Below, piece after piece: positions 34,205 through 49,076 of a stretch of 64,000 nt of DNA. Position 1 is the stretch's first letter; every line of letters begins with the position of its first letter. This DNA comes from Paratinospora sagittata (lineage: Eukaryota > Streptophyta > Magnoliopsida > Ranunculales > Menispermaceae). The position numbers were made by a program, and so were the translations under genes. A model generated the notes under the pieces. The model searched no databases, was not told the DNA's origin, and worked only from the letters and a program-made list of their open reading frames with translations. The stretch spans positions 27,671,816-27,735,815 of the forward strand of contig CM069606.1 of the NCBI GenBank assembly GCA_035771175.1, written 5' to 3'.

Positions 34205-37200
34205 GACAATTTTCAAGAAAAACAAATGTTTTATTATAGAACCCTATCAGCGTGCTATCAACACTGATAGTGCGCTAGTGCCTTCTGGAAAGTTTTGCCA
34301 AAGTGCAGGACAGCCTTATTTTTGAAAAACTAAAGAATCATTCCATTAACTCAAGACATATTGATATAAGATTAAAAACTTTTAAATAATTCACAACTCA
34401 TTGAAATTAATATTAAAACCTTTCGAAAAACATTTTTTCAAAATGAAATACTATATCTAACTGATTTTGAAGACTTTGCAATTTTAAGAGTATTAGTGCA
34501 GAGATTGATCGAGAAGTTACCCTACACGCCAAAGATAAAACTAATGCATTAGACATGAGATATGTATTCAATCTTCGAGCTTGATCTTTGTGGACTTCGA
34601 TAGCTATTGTTCGATGTGTTGTTGATGATTAGTTGTAGTAGCGCTTAGAAAAAAAAATACAGGTGATGTGTTCTTGTTTGATGTGTTTTCTTACCGAGAA
34701 CAATTCATATACTTACAGTTTAAAACAATAAATAGCCTCTGGAAATTTAGCACAAAAGGGATAAAATGAAGAACTTGCGAAATAATGAGGTTATCTGCAA
34801 TACAATTTGCAATTTTGATTCGTTTCGAAGTTTGTATGGGCAAATGCAAGAATCATGACTTTTTTCAATTTAAACACTCTTTGGAAAGCTCAGTCTAACT
34901 TGTAAAAATCGTGTGTGTGTTCTATCTTTGAAAATGAGAGAATGAGGGTTTTATAAAATTAGCAGTTGCAGGTTAAAGAGCAAGAGAGTACATAATGATT
35001 TGAATTCAAAACGTTGTTTAATCTAAAGTTCTTTTGGGCGTGCGAGACAATGTGAATCATCAAGGTGTTAGTTGAGAATATTTCAATTAAGATAACCTGG
35101 CAAAACTGTGTAAGGAATAGAAAAATCGAGCAAGCAGAAGTGTCAACATTTTTCTCGTTAGAAATATCAGATTTTAGTCTAAGACGTGGATCGCGTGCTA
35201 TTGGGTTGTGTATCATGTTCTTTATTGACAGATAGCAGGACATAGCAAGTCGTTATACACAAACCAGAGGGCTCGAGGTTTTTAGACTTTCCGATAGGGT
35301 GTTTTATCAAGGCCTATAGCACGTTATTGCCCATTTTTCTAAAAGTGAAAAGATCACGACAATAGCTTTATAGCGAGTTATCAAATGGGATAACGCACAA
35401 AAGACAATTTCCAAGAAAAACAAATGTTTTATTATAGAACCCTATCAGCGTGCTATCAACCCTGATAGTGCGCTAGTGCCTTCTGGAAAGTTTTGCCAAA
35501 GTGCAGGACAGCCTTATTTTTGAAAAACTAAAGAATCATTCCATTAACTCAAGACATATTGATATAAGATTAAAAACTTTTAAATAATTCACAACTCATT
35601 GAAATTAATATTAAAACCTTTCGAAAAACATTTTTTCAAAATGAAATACTATATCTAACTGATTTTGAAGACTTTGCAATTTTAAGAGTATTAGTGCAGA
35701 GATTGATCGAGAAGTTACCCTACACGCCAAAGATAAAACTAATGCATTAGACATGAGATATGTATTCAATCTTCGAGCTTGATCTTTGTAGACTTCGATA
35801 GCTATTGTTCGATGTGTTGTTGATGATTAGTTGTAGTAGCGCTTAGAAAAAAAATACAGGTGATGTGTTCTTGTTTGATGTGTTTTCTTACCGAGAACAA
35901 TTCATATACTTACAGTTTAAAACAATAAATAGCCTCTGGAAATTTTAGCACAAAAGGGATAAAATGAAGAACTTGCGAAATAATGAGGTTATCTGCAATA
36001 CAATTTGCAATTTTGATTCGTTTCGAAGTTTGTTTGGGCAAATGCAAGAATCACGACTTTCTTCAATTTAAGCACTCTTTGGAAAGCTCAGTCTAACTTG
36101 TCAAAATCGTGTGTGTGTTCTATCTTTGAAAATCAGATAATGAGGGTTTTATAAAATTAGCAGTTGCAGGTTAAAAGAGCAGGAGAGTACATAATGATTT
36201 GAATTCAAAATGTTGTTTAATCTAAAGTAGTTTTGGGCGTGCGAGACAATGGGAATCATCAAGGTGTTAGTAGAGAATATTTCAATTAAGATAACCTGGC
36301 AAAACTGTGAAAGGAATAGAAAAATCGAGCAAGCAGAAGTGTCAACATTTTCTCGTTAGAAATATCAGATTTTAGTCTAAGACGTGGATCGCGTGCTATT
36401 GGGTTGTGTATCATGTTCTTTATTGACAGATAGCAGGACATAGCAGGTCGTTATACACAAACCAGAGAGCTCGAGGTTTTTAGACTTTCCGATAGGGTGT
36501 TTTATCAAGGCCTATCGCACGTTATTGCCCATTTTACTAAAAATGAAAAGATCACGACAATAGCTTTATAGCGAGTTATCAAAGGGGATTACGCGCAAAA
36601 GACAATTTTCAAGAAAAACAAATGTTTTATTATAGAACCTTATCAGCGTGCTATCAACACTGATAGTGCGCTAGTGCCTTCTGGAAAGTTTTGCCAAAGT
36701 GCAGGGCAACCTTATTTTTGAAAAACTAAAGAATCATTCCATTAACTCAAGACATATTGATATAAGATTATAAACTTTTAAATAATTCACAACTCATTGA
36801 AATTAATATTAAAACCTTTCGAAAAACATTTTTTCAAAATGAAATACTATATCAAACTGATTTTGAAGACTTTGCAATTTTAAGAGTTTTAGTGCAGAGA
36901 TTGATCGAGAAGTTACCCTACACGCCAAAGATAAAACTAATGCATTAGACATGAGATATGTATTCAATCTTCGAGCTTGAACTTTGTAGACTTCGATAGC
37001 TATTGTTCGATGTGTTGTTGATGATTAGTTGTAGTAGCGCTTAGAAAAAAAATAGAGGTGATGTGTTCTTGTTTGATGTGTTTTCTTATCGAGAACAATT
37101 CATATACTTACAGTTTAAAACAATAAATAGCCTCTGGAAATATCAGCACAAAAGGGATAAAATGAAGAACTTGCGAAATAATGAGGTTATCTGCGATACA

Positions 37201-40200
37201 ATTTGCAATTTTGATTCATTTCGAAGTTTGTATGGGCAAATGCAAGAATCACGACTTTTTTCAATTTAAACACTCTTTGGAAAGCTCAGTCTAACTTGTA
37301 AAAATCGTGTGTGTGTTCTATCTTTGAAAATTAGAGACTGAGGGTTTTATAAAATTAGCAGTTGCAGGTTAAAAGGGCAGGAGAGTACATAATGATTTTG
37401 AATTCAAAACGTTGTTTAATCTAAAGTTCTTTTGGGCGTGCGAGACAATGGGAATCATCAAGGTGTTAGTCGAGAATATTTCAATTAAGATAACCTGGCA
37501 AAACTGTGTACGGAATAAAAAAATCGAGCAAGCAGAAGTGTCAACATTTTTCTCGTTTGAAATATCAGATTTTAGTCTAAGACGTGGATCGCGTGCTATT
37601 GGGTTGTGTATCATGTTCTTTATTGACAGATAGCAGGACATAGCAGGTCGTTATACACAAACCAGAGAGCTCGAGGTTTTTAGACTTTCCGATAGGGTCT
37701 TTTATCAAGGCCTATAGCACGTTATTGCCCATTTTACTAAAAATGAAAAGATCACGACAATAGCTTTATAGCGAGTTATCAAATGGGATAACGCGCAAAA
37801 GACAATTTTCAAGAAAAACAAATGTTTTATTATAGAACCCTATCAGCGTGCTATCAACACTGACAGTGCGCTAGTGCCTTCTGTAAAGTTTTGCCAAATT
37901 GCTGGACAGCCTTATTTTTGAAAAACTAAAGAATCATTCCATTAACTCAAAACATATTGATATAAGATTAAAAACTTTTAAATAATTCACAACTCATTGA
38001 AATTAATATTAAAACCTTTCGAAAAACATTTTTTCAAAATGAAATACCATATCAAAGTGATTTTGAAGACTTTGCAATTTTAAGAGTTTTAGTGCAGAGA
38101 TTGATCGAGAAGTTACCCTACACGCCAAAGATAAAACTAATGCATTAGACATGAGATATGTATTCAATCTTCGAGCTTGATCTTTGTAGACTTCGATTGC
38201 TATTGTTCGATGTGTTGTTGATGATTAGTTGTAGTAGCGCTTAGAAAAAAAAATACAGGTGATGTGTTCTTGTTTGATGTGTTTTCTTACCGAGAACAAT
38301 TCATATACTTACAGTTTAAAACAATAAATAGCCTCTGGAAATTTCAGCACAAAAGGGATAAAATGAAGAACTTGCGAAATAATGAGGCTATCTGCAATAC
38401 AATTTGCAATTTTGATTCGTTTCGAAGTTTGTTTGGGCAAATGCAAGAATCACGACTTTCTTCAATTTAAGCACTCTTTGGAAAGCTCAGTCTAACTTGT
38501 CAAAATCGTGTGTGTGTTCTATCTTTGAAAATCAGAGAATGAGGGTTTTATAAAATTAGCAGTTGCAGGTTAAAAGAGCAGGAGAGTACATAATGATTTG
38601 AATTCAAAACGTTGTTTAATCTAAAGTAGTTTTGGGCGTGCGAGGCAATGGGAATCATCAAGGTGGTAGTAGAGAATATTTCAATTAAGATAACCTGGCA
38701 AAACTGTGTACGGAATAGAAAAATCGAGCAAGCAGAAGTGTCAACATTTTTCTCGTTAGAAATATCAGATTTTAGTCTAAGACGTGGATCGCGTGCTATT
38801 GGGTTGTGTATCATGATCTCAATTGACAGAACAGATAGCAGGACATAGCAGGTCGTTATACACAAACCAGAGGGCTCGAGGTTTTTAGACTTTCCGATAG
38901 GGTGTTTTATCAAGGCCTATAGCACGGTATTGCCCATTTTTCAAAAAATGAAAAGATCACGACAACAGCTTTATAGCGAGTTATCAATTGGGATAACGCG
39001 CAAAAGACAATTTCCAAGAAAAACAAATGTTTTATTATAGAACCCTATCAGCGTGCTATCAACACTGATAGTGCGCTAGTGCCTTCTGGAAAGTTTTGCC
39101 AAAGTGCAGGACAACCTTATTTTTGAAAAACTAAAGAATCATTCCATTAACTCAAGACATATTGATATAAGATTAAAAACTTTTAAATAATTCACAACTC
39201 ATTGAAATTAATATTAAAACCTTTCGAAAAACATTTTTTCAAAATGAAATACTATATCAAACTGATTTTGAAGACTTTGCAATTTTAAGGGTTTTAGTGC
39301 AGAGATTGATCGAGAAGTTACCCTACACGCCAAAGATAAAACTAATGCAGTAGACATGAGATATGTATTCAATCTTCGAGCTTGATCTTTGTAGACTTCG
39401 ATAGCTATTGTTCGATGTGTTGTTCATGATTAGTTGTAGTAGCGCTTAGAAAAAAAAATACAGGTGATGTGTTCTTGTTTGATGTGTTTTCTTACCGAGA
39501 ACAATTCATATACTTACAGTTTAAAACAATAAATAGCCTCTGGAAATTTTAGCACAAAAGGGATAAAATGAAGAACTTGCGAAATAATGAGGTTATCTGC
39601 AATACAATTTGCAATTTTGATTCGTTTCGAAGTTTGTATGGGCAAATGCAAGAATCACGACTTTCTTCAATCTAAACACTCTTTGGAAAGCTCAGTCTAA
39701 CTTGTAAAAATCGTGTCTGTGTTCTATCTTTGAAAACCAGAGAATGAGGGTTTTATAAAATTAGCAGTTGCAGGTTAAAGAGCAAGAGAGTACATAATGA
39801 TTTTGAATTCAAAACGTTGTTTAATCTAAAGTTCTTTTGGGCGTGCAAGACAATGGGAATCATCAAGGTGTTAGTCGAGAATATTTCAATTAAGATAACC
39901 TGGCAAAACTGTGTAAGGAATAAAAAAATCGAGCAAGCAGAAGTGTCAACATTTTTCTCGTTAGAAATATCAGATTTTAGTCTAAAACGTGGATCGCGTG
40001 CTATTGGGTTGTGTATCATGTTCTTTATTGACAGATAGCAGGACATAGCAGGTCGTTATACACAAACCAGAGAGCTCGAGGTTTTTAGACTTTCCGATAG
40101 GGTCTTTTATCAAGGCCTATAGCACGTTATTGCCCATTTTACTAAAAATGAAAAGATCACGACAATAGCTTTATAGCGAGTTATCAAATGGGATAACGCG

Positions 40201-43200
40201 CAAAAGACAATTTTCAAGAAAAACAAATGTTTTATTATAGAACCCTATCAGCGTGCTATCAACACTGATAGTGCGCTAGTGCCTTCTGGAAAGTTTTGCC
40301 AAAGTGCAGGACAGCCTTATTTTTGAAAAACTAAAGAATCATTCCATTAACTCAAGACATATTGATATAAGATTAAAAACTTTTAAATAATTCACAACTC
40401 ATTGAAATTAATATTAAAACCTTTCGAAAAACATTTTTTCAAAATGAAATACTATATCTAACTGATTTTGAAGACTTTGCAATTTTAAGAGTATTAGTGC
40501 AGAGATTGATCGAGAAGTTACCCTACACGCCAAAGATAAAACTAATGCATTAGACATGAGATATGTATTCAATCTTCGAGCTTGATCTTTGTGGACTTCG
40601 ATAGCTATTGTTCGATGTGTTGTTGATGATTAGTTGTAGTAGCGCTTAGAAAAAAAAATACAGGTGATGTGTTCTTGTTTGATGTGTTTTCTTACCGAGA
40701 ACAATTCATATACTTACAGTTTAAAACAATAAATAGCCTCTGGAAATTTTAGCACAAAAGGGATAAAATGAAGAACTTGCGAAATAATGAGGTTATCTGC
40801 AATACAATTTGCAATTTTGATTCGTTTCGAAGTTTGTATGGGCAAATGCAAGAATCATGACTTTTTTCAATTTAAACACTCTTTGGAAAGCTCAGTCTAA
40901 CTTGTAAAAATCGTGTGTGTGTTCTATCTTTGAAAATGAGAGAATGAGGGTTTTATAAAATTAGCAGTTGCAGGTTAAAGAGCAAGAGAGTACATAATGA
41001 TTTGAATTCAAAACGTTGTTTAATCTAAAGTTCTTTTGGGCGTGCGAGACAATGTGAATCATCAAGGTGTTAGTTGAGAATATTTCAATTAAGATAACCT
41101 GGCAAAACTGTGTAAGGAATAGAAAAATCGAGCAAGCAGAAGTGTCAACATTTTTCTCGTTAGAAATATCAGATTTTAGTCTAAGACGTGGATCGCGTGC
41201 TATTGGGTTGTGTATCATGTTCTTTATTGACAGATAGCAGGACATAGCAAGTCGTTATACACAAACCAGAGGGCTCGAGGTTTTTAGACTTTCCGATAGG
41301 GTGTTTTATCAAGGCCTATAGCACGTTATTGCCCATTTTTCTAAAAGTGAAAAGATCACGACAATAGCTTTATAGCGAGTTATCAAATGGGATAACGCAC
41401 AAAAGACAATTTCCAAGAAAAACAAATGTTTTATTATAGAACCCTATCAGCGTGCTATCAACACTGATAGTGCGCTAGTGCCTTCTGGAAAGTTTTGCCA
41501 AAGTGCAGGACAGCCTTATTTTTGAAAAACTAAAGAATCATTCCATTAACTCAAGACATATTGATATAAGATTAAAAACTTTTAAATAATTCACAACTCA
41601 TTGAAATTAATATTAAAACCTTTCGAAAAACATTTTTTCAAAATGAAATACTATATCTAACTGATTTTGAAGACTTTGCAATTTTAAGAGTATTAGTGCA
41701 GAGATTGATCGAGAAGTTACCCTACACGCCAAAGATAAAACTAATGCATTAGACATGAGATATGTATTCAATCTTCGAGCTTGATCTTTGTAGACTTCGA
41801 TAGCTATTGTTCGATGTGTTGTTGATGATTAGTTGTAGTAGCGCTTAGAAAAAAAAATACAGGTGATGTGTTCTTGTTTGATGTGTTTTCTTACCGAGAA
41901 CAATTCATATACTTACAGTTTAAAACAATAAATAGCCTCTGGAAATTTTAGCACAAAAGGGATAAAATGAAGAACTTGCGAAATAATGAGGTTATCTGCA
42001 ATACAATTTGCAATTTTGATTCGTTTCGAAGTTTGTTTGGGCAAATGCAAGAATCACGACTTTCTTCAATTTAAGCACTCTTTGGAAAGCTCAGTCTAAC
42101 TTGTCAAAATCGTGTGTGTGTTCTATCTTTGAAAATCAGATAATGAGGGTTTTATAAAATTAGCAGTTGCAGGTTAAAAGAGCAGGAGAGTACATAATGA
42201 TTTGAATTCAAAATGTTGTTTAATCTAAAGTAGTTTTGGGCGTGCGAGACAATGGGAATCATCAAGGTGTTAGTAGAGAATATTTCAATTAAGATAACCT
42301 GGCAAAACTGTGAAAGGAATAGAAAAATCGAGCAAGCAGAAGTGTCAACATTTTTTCGTTAGAAATATCAGATTTTAGTCTAAGACGTGGATCGCGTGCT
42401 ATTGGGTTGTGTATCATGTTCTTTATTGACAGATAGCAGGACATAGCAGGTCGTTATACACAAACCAGAGAGCTCGAGGTTTTTAGACTTTCCGATAGGG
42501 TGTTTTATCAAGGCCTATCGCACGTTATTGCCCATTTTACTAAAAATGAAAAGATCACGACAATAGCTTTATAGCGAGTTATCAAAGGGGATTACGCGCA
42601 AAAGACAATTTTCAAGAAAAACAAATGTTTTATTATAGAACCCTATCAGCGTGCTATCAACACTGATAGTGCGCTAGTGCCTTCTGGAAAGTTTTGCCAA
42701 AGTGCAGGGCAACCTTATTTTTGAAAAACTAAAGAATCATTCCATTAACTCAAGACATATTGATATAAGATTATAAACTTTTAAATAATTCACAACTCAT
42801 TGAAATTAATATTAAAACCTTTCGAAAAACATTTTTTCAAAATGAAATACTATATCAAACTGATTTTGAAGACTTTGCAATTTTAAGAGTTTTAGTGCAG
42901 AGATTGATCGAGAAGTTACCCTACACGCCAAAGATAAAACTAATGCATTAGACATGAGATATGTATTCAATCTTCGAGCTTGAACTTTGTAGACTTCGAT
43001 AGCTATTGTTCGATGTGTTGTTGATGATTAGTTGTAGTAGCGCTTAGAAAAAAAATAGAGGTGATGTGTTCTTGTTTGATGTGTTTTCTTATCGAGAACA
43101 ATTCATATACTTACAGTTTAAAACAATAAATAGCCTCTGGAAATATCAGCACAAAAGGGATAAAATGAAGAACTTGCGAAATAATGAGGTTATCTGCGAT

Positions 43201-46200
43201 ACAATTTGCAATTTTGATTCATTTCGAAGTTTGTATGGGCAAATGCAAGAATCACGACTTTTTTCAATTTAAACACTCTTTGGAAAGCTCAGTCTAACTT
43301 GTAAAAATCGTGTGTGTGTTCTATCTTTGAAAATTAGAGACTGAGGGTTTTATAAAATTAGCAGTTGCAGGTTAAAAGGGCAGGAGAGTACATAATGATT
43401 TTGAATTCAAAACGTTGTTTAATCTAAAGTTCTTTTGGGCGTGCGAGACAATGGGAATCATCAAGGTGTTAGTCGAGAATATTTCAATTAAGATAACCTG
43501 GCAAAACTGTGTACGGAATAAAAAAATCGAGCAAGCAGAAGTGTCAACATTTTTCTCGTTTGAAATATCAGATTTTAGTCTAAGACGTGGATCGCGTGCT
43601 ATTGGGTTGTGTATCATGTTCTTTATTGACAGATAGCAGGACATAGCAGGTCGTTATACACAAACCAGAGAGCTCGAGGTTTTTAGACTTTCCGATAGGG
43701 TCTTTTATCAAGGCCTATAGCACGTTATTGCCCATTTTACTAAAAATGAAAAGATCACGACAATAGCTTTATAGCGAGTTATCAAATGGGATAACGCGCA
43801 AAAGACAATTTTCAAGAAAAACAAATGTTTTATTATAGAACCCTATCAGCGTGCTATCAACACTGACAGTGCGCTAGTGCCTTCTGTAAAGTTTTGCCAA
43901 ATTGCTGGACAGCCTTATTTTTGAAAAACTAAAGAATCATTCCATTAACTCAAAACATATTGATATAAGATTAAAAACTTTTAAATAATTCACAACTCAT
44001 TGAAATTAATATTAAAACCTTTCGAAAAACATTTTTTCAAAATGAAATACCATATCAAAGTGATTTTGAAGACTTTGCAATTTTAAGAGTTTTAGTGCAG
44101 AGATTGATCGAGAAGTTACCCTACACGCCAAAGATAAAACTAATGCATTAGACATGAGATATGTATTCAATCTTCGAGCTTGATCTTTGTAGACTTCGAT
44201 TGCTATTGTTCGATGTGTTGTTGATGATTAGTTGTAGTAGCGCTTAGAAAAAAAAATACAGGTGATGTGTTCTTGGTTGATGTGTTTTCTTACCGAGAAC
44301 AATTCATATACTTACAGTTTAAAACAATAAATAGCCTCTGGAAATTTCAGCACAAAAGGGATAAAATGAAGAACTTGCGAAATAATGAGGCTATCTGCAA
44401 TACAATTTGCAATTTTGATTCGTTTCGAAGTTTGTTTGGGCAAATGCAAGAATCACGACTTTCTTCAATTTAAGCACTCTTTGGAAAGCTCAGTCTAACT
44501 TGTCAAAATCGTGTGTGTGTTCTATCTTTGAAAATCAGAGAATGAGGGTTTTATAAAATTAGCAGTTGCAGGTTAAAAGAGCAGGAGAGTACATAATGAT
44601 TTGAATTCAAAACGTTGTTTAATCTAAAGTAGTTTTGGGCGTGCGAGGCAATGGGAAACATCAAGGTGGTAGTAGAGAATATTTCAATTAAGATAACCTG
44701 GCAAAACTGTGTACGGAATAGAAAAATCGAGCAAGCAGAAGTGTCAACATTTTTCTCGTTAGAAATATCAGATTTTAGTCTAAGACGTGGATCGCGTGCT
44801 ATTGGGTTGTGTATCATGATCTCAATTGACAGAACAGATAGCAGGACATAGCAGGTCGTTATACACAAACCAGAGGGCTCGAGGTTTTTAGACTTTCCGA
44901 TAGGGTGTTTTATCAAGGCCTATAGCACGTTATTGCCCATTTTTCAAAAAATGAAAAGATCACGACAACAGCTTTATAGCGAGTTATCAATTGGGATAAC
45001 GCGCAAAAGACAATTTCCAAGAAAAACAAATGTTTTATTATAGAACCATATCAGCGTGCTATCAACACTGATAGTGCGCTAGTGCCTTCTGGAAAGTTTT
45101 GCCAAAGTGCAGGACAACCTTATTTTTGAAAAACTAAAGAATCATTCCATTAACTCAAGACATATTGATATAAGATTAAAAACTTTTAAATAATTCACAA
45201 CTCATTGAAATTAATATTAAAACCTTTCGAAAAACATTTTTTCAAAATGAAATACTATATCAAACTGATTTTGAAGACTTTGCAATTTTAAGGGTTTTAG
45301 TGCAGAGATTGATCGAGAAGTTACCCTACACGCCAAAGATAAAACTAATGCATTAGACATGAGATATGTATTCAATCTTCGAGCTTGATCTTTGTAGACT
45401 TCGATAGCTATTGTTCGATGTGTTGTTCATGATTAGTTGTAGTAGCGCTTAGAAAAAAAAATACAGGTGATGTGTTCTTGTTTGATGTGTTTTCTTACCG
45501 AGAACAATTCATATACTTACAGTTTAAAACAATAAATAGCCTCTGGAAATTTTAGCACAAAAGGGATAAAATGAAGAACTTGCGAAATAATGAGGTTATC
45601 TGCAATACAATTTGCAATTTTGATTCGTTTCGAAGTTTGTATGGGCAAATGCAAGAATCACGACTTTCTTCAATCTAAACACTCTTTGGAAAGCTCAGTC
45701 TAACTTGTAAAAATCGTGTCTGTGTTCTATCTTTGAAAACCAGAGAATGAGGGTTTTATAAAATTAGCAGTTGCAGGTTAAAGAGCAAGAGAGTACATAA
45801 TGATTTTGAATTCAAAACGTTGTTTAATCTAAAGTTCTTTTGGGCGTGCGAGACAATGGGAATCATCAAGGTGTTAGTCGAGAATATTTCAATTAAGATA
45901 ACCTGGCAAAACTGTGTAAGGAATAAAAAAATCGAGCAAGCAGAAGTGTCAACATTTTTCTCGTTAGAAATATCAGATTTTAGTCTAAAACGTGGATCGC
46001 GTGCTATTGGGTTGTGTATCATGTTCTTTATTGACAGATAGCAGGACATAGCAGGTCGTTATACACAAACCAGAGAGCTCGAGGTTTTTAGACTTTCCGA
46101 TAGGGTCTTTTATCAAGGCCTATAGCACGTTATTGCCCATTTTACTAAAAATGAAAAGATCACGACAATAGCTTTATAGCGAGTTATCAAATGGGATAAC

Positions 46201-46290
46201 GCGCAAAAGACAATTTTCAAGAAAAACAAATGTTTTATTATAGAACCCTATCAGCGTGCTATCAACACTGATAGTGCGCTAGTGCCTTCT
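34205..46290. repeat. Higher-order repeat: 6.0-kb unit of five monomers, two copies
   Basis: Two copies of a five-monomer block (about 34205-40207 and 40208-46290) match at an offset of 6001-6003 bp. Private variants recur in the same order, for example aatgtgaatcatc (near 35050 and 41053), tgcgatacaattt (37191/43194), gaggctatctgc (38384/44388), ctcaattgacagaacag (38818/44821) and tctaaaacgtgg (39979/45982). Flanks outside the unit lose this register. After 46290 the sequence matches the copy 2405 bp earlier for about two monomers. Homogenisation therefore acted on multi-monomer blocks. Confidence 0.85.
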
Positions 46291-48450
46291 GTAAAGTTTT
46301 GCCAAATTGCTGGACAGCCTTATTTTTGAAAAACTAAAGAATCATTCCATTAACTCAAAACATATTGATATAAGATTAAAAACTTTTAAATAATTCACAA
46401 CTCATTGAAATTAATATTAAAACCTTTCGAAAAACATTTTTTCAAAATGAAATACCATATCAAAGTGATTTTGAAGACTTTGCAATTTTAAGAGTTTTAG
46501 TGCAGAGATTGATCGAGAAGTTACCCTACACGCCAAAGATAAAACTAATGCATTAGACATGAGATATGTATTCAATCTTCGAGCTTGATCTTTGTAGACT
46601 TCGATTGCTATTGTTCAATGTGTTGTTGATGATTAGTTGTAGTAGCGCTTAGAAAAAAAAATACAGGTGATGTGTTCTTGTTTGATGTGTTTTCTTACCG
46701 AGAACAATTCATATACTTACAGTTTAAAACAATAAATAGCCTCTGGAAATTTCAGCACAAAAGGGATAAAATGAAGAACTTGCGAAATAATGAGGCTATC
46801 TGCAATACAATTTGCAATTTTGATTCGTTTCGAAGTTTGTTTGGGCAAATGCAAGAATCACGACTTTCTTCAATTTAAGCACTCTTTGGAAAGCTCAGTC
46901 TAACTTGTCAAAATCGTGTGTGTGTTCTATCTTTGAAATTCAGAGAATGAGGGTTTTATAAAATTAGCAGTTGTAGGTTAAAAGAGCAGGAGAGTACATA
47001 ATGATTTGAATTCAAAACGTTGTTTAATCTAAAGTAGTTTTGGGCGTGCGAGGCAATGGGAATCATCAAGGTGGTAGTAGAGAATATTTCAATTAAGATA
47101 ACCTGGCAAAACTGTGTACGGAATAGAAAAATCGAGCAAGCAGAAGTGTCAACATTTTTCTCGTTAGAAATATCAGATTTTAGTTTACGACGTGGATCGC
47201 GTGCTATTGGGTTGTGTATCATGATCTCAATTGACAGAACAGATAGCAGGACATAGCAGGTCGTTATACACAAACCAGAGGGCTCGAGGTTTTTAGACTT
47301 TCCGATAGGGTGTTTTATCAAGGCCTATAACACGTTATTGCCCATTTTTCAAAAAATGAAAAGATCACGACAACAGCTTTATAGCGAGTTATCAATTGGG
47401 ATAACGCGCAAAAGACAATTTCCAAGAAAAACAAATGTTTTATTATAGAACCCTATCAGCGTGCTATCAACACTGATAGTGCGCTAGTGCCTTCTGGAAA
47501 GTTTTGCCAAAGTGCATGACAACCTTATTTTTGAAAAACTAAAGAATCATTCCATTAACTCAAGACATATTGATATAAGATTAAAAACTTTTAAATAATT
47601 CACAACTCATTGAAATTAATATTAAAACCTTTCGAAAAACATTTTTTCAAAATGAAATACTATATCAAACTAATTTTGAAGACTTTGCAATTTTAAGGGT
47701 TTTAGTGCAGAGATTGATCGAGAAGTTACCCTACACGCCAAAGATAAAACTAATGCATTAGACATGAGATATGTATTCAATCTTCGAGCTTGATCTTTGT
47801 AGACTTCGATAGCTATTGTTCGATGTGTTGTCGATGATTAGTTGTAGTAGCGCTTAGAAAAAAAAAATACAGGTGATGTGTTCTTGTTTGATGTGTTTTC
47901 TTACCGAGAACAATTCATATACATACAGTTTAAAACAATAAATAGCCTCTGGAAATATCAGCACAAAAGGGATAAAATGAAGAACTTGCGAAATAATGAG
48001 GTTATCTGCAATACAATTTGCGATTTTGATTCGTTTCGAAGTTTGTATGGGCAAATGCAAGAATCACGACTTTCTTCAATTTAAGCACTCTTTGGAAAGC
48101 TCAGTCTAACTTGTAAAAATCGTGTGTGTGTTCTATCTTTGAAAATCAGAGAATGAGGGTTTTATAAAATTAGCAGTTGCAGGTTAAAGAGCAAGAGAGT
48201 ACATAATGATTTTGAATTCAAAACGTTGTTTAATCTAAAGTTCTTTTGGGCGTGCGAGACAATGGGAATCATCAAGGTGTTAGTCGAGAATATTTCAATT
48301 AAGATAACCTGGCAAAACTGTGTAAGGAATAAAAAAATCGAGCAAGCAGAAGTGTCAACATTTTTCTCGTTAGAAATATCAGATTTTAGTCTAAGACGTG
48401 GATCGCGTGCTATTGGGTTGTGTATCATGTTCTTTATTGACAGATAGCAG
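43870..48450. repeat. Two-monomer (about 2.4-kb) duplication at the right end of the higher-order repeat
   Basis: Monomers at about 43870-46290 reappear at about 46290-48450 with an offset of about 2405 bp. Both carry ctgtaaagttttgccaaattgctgg, gaggctatctgc and the ctcaattgacagaacag variant. Copies diverge more than those of the 6-kb repeat (for example agtttacgacg at about 47185). It looks like a partial third copy of the higher-order unit (its last two monomers) or a separate event. Confidence 0.65.
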
Positions 48451-49076
48451 GACATAGCAGGTCGCTGTACACAAACCAGAGAGCTCGAGGTTTTTAGACT
48501 TTCCGATAGGGTGTTTTATCAAGGCCTATAGCGCGTTATTGCCCATTTTTCTAAAAATAGAAAGATCACGACAACAGCTTTATAGCGACTTATTAAATGG
48601 GATAACGCGCAAAAGATAATTTTCAAGAAAAACAAATGTTTTATTATAGAACCCTATCAGCGTGCTATCAACACTGATAGTGCGCTAGTGCCTTCTGTAA
48701 AGTTTTGCCAAATTGCTGGACAGCCTTATTTTTGAAAAACTAAAGAATCATTCCATTAACTCAAAATATATTGATATAAGATTAAAAACTTTTGAATAAT
48801 TCACAACTCATTGAAATTAATATTAAAACCTTTCGAAAAACATTTTTTCAAAATGAAATACTATGTCAAAGTGATTTTGAAGACTTTGCAATTTTAAGAG
48901 TTTTAGTGCAGAGATTGATCGAGAAGTTACCCTACATGCCAAAGATAAAACTAATGCATTAGACATGAGATATGTATTCAATCTTCGAGCTTGATCTTTG
49001 TAGACTTCGATAGCTATTGTTCGATGTGTTGTTGATGATTAGTTGTAGTAGCGCTTAGAAAAAAAAAATACAGGTG

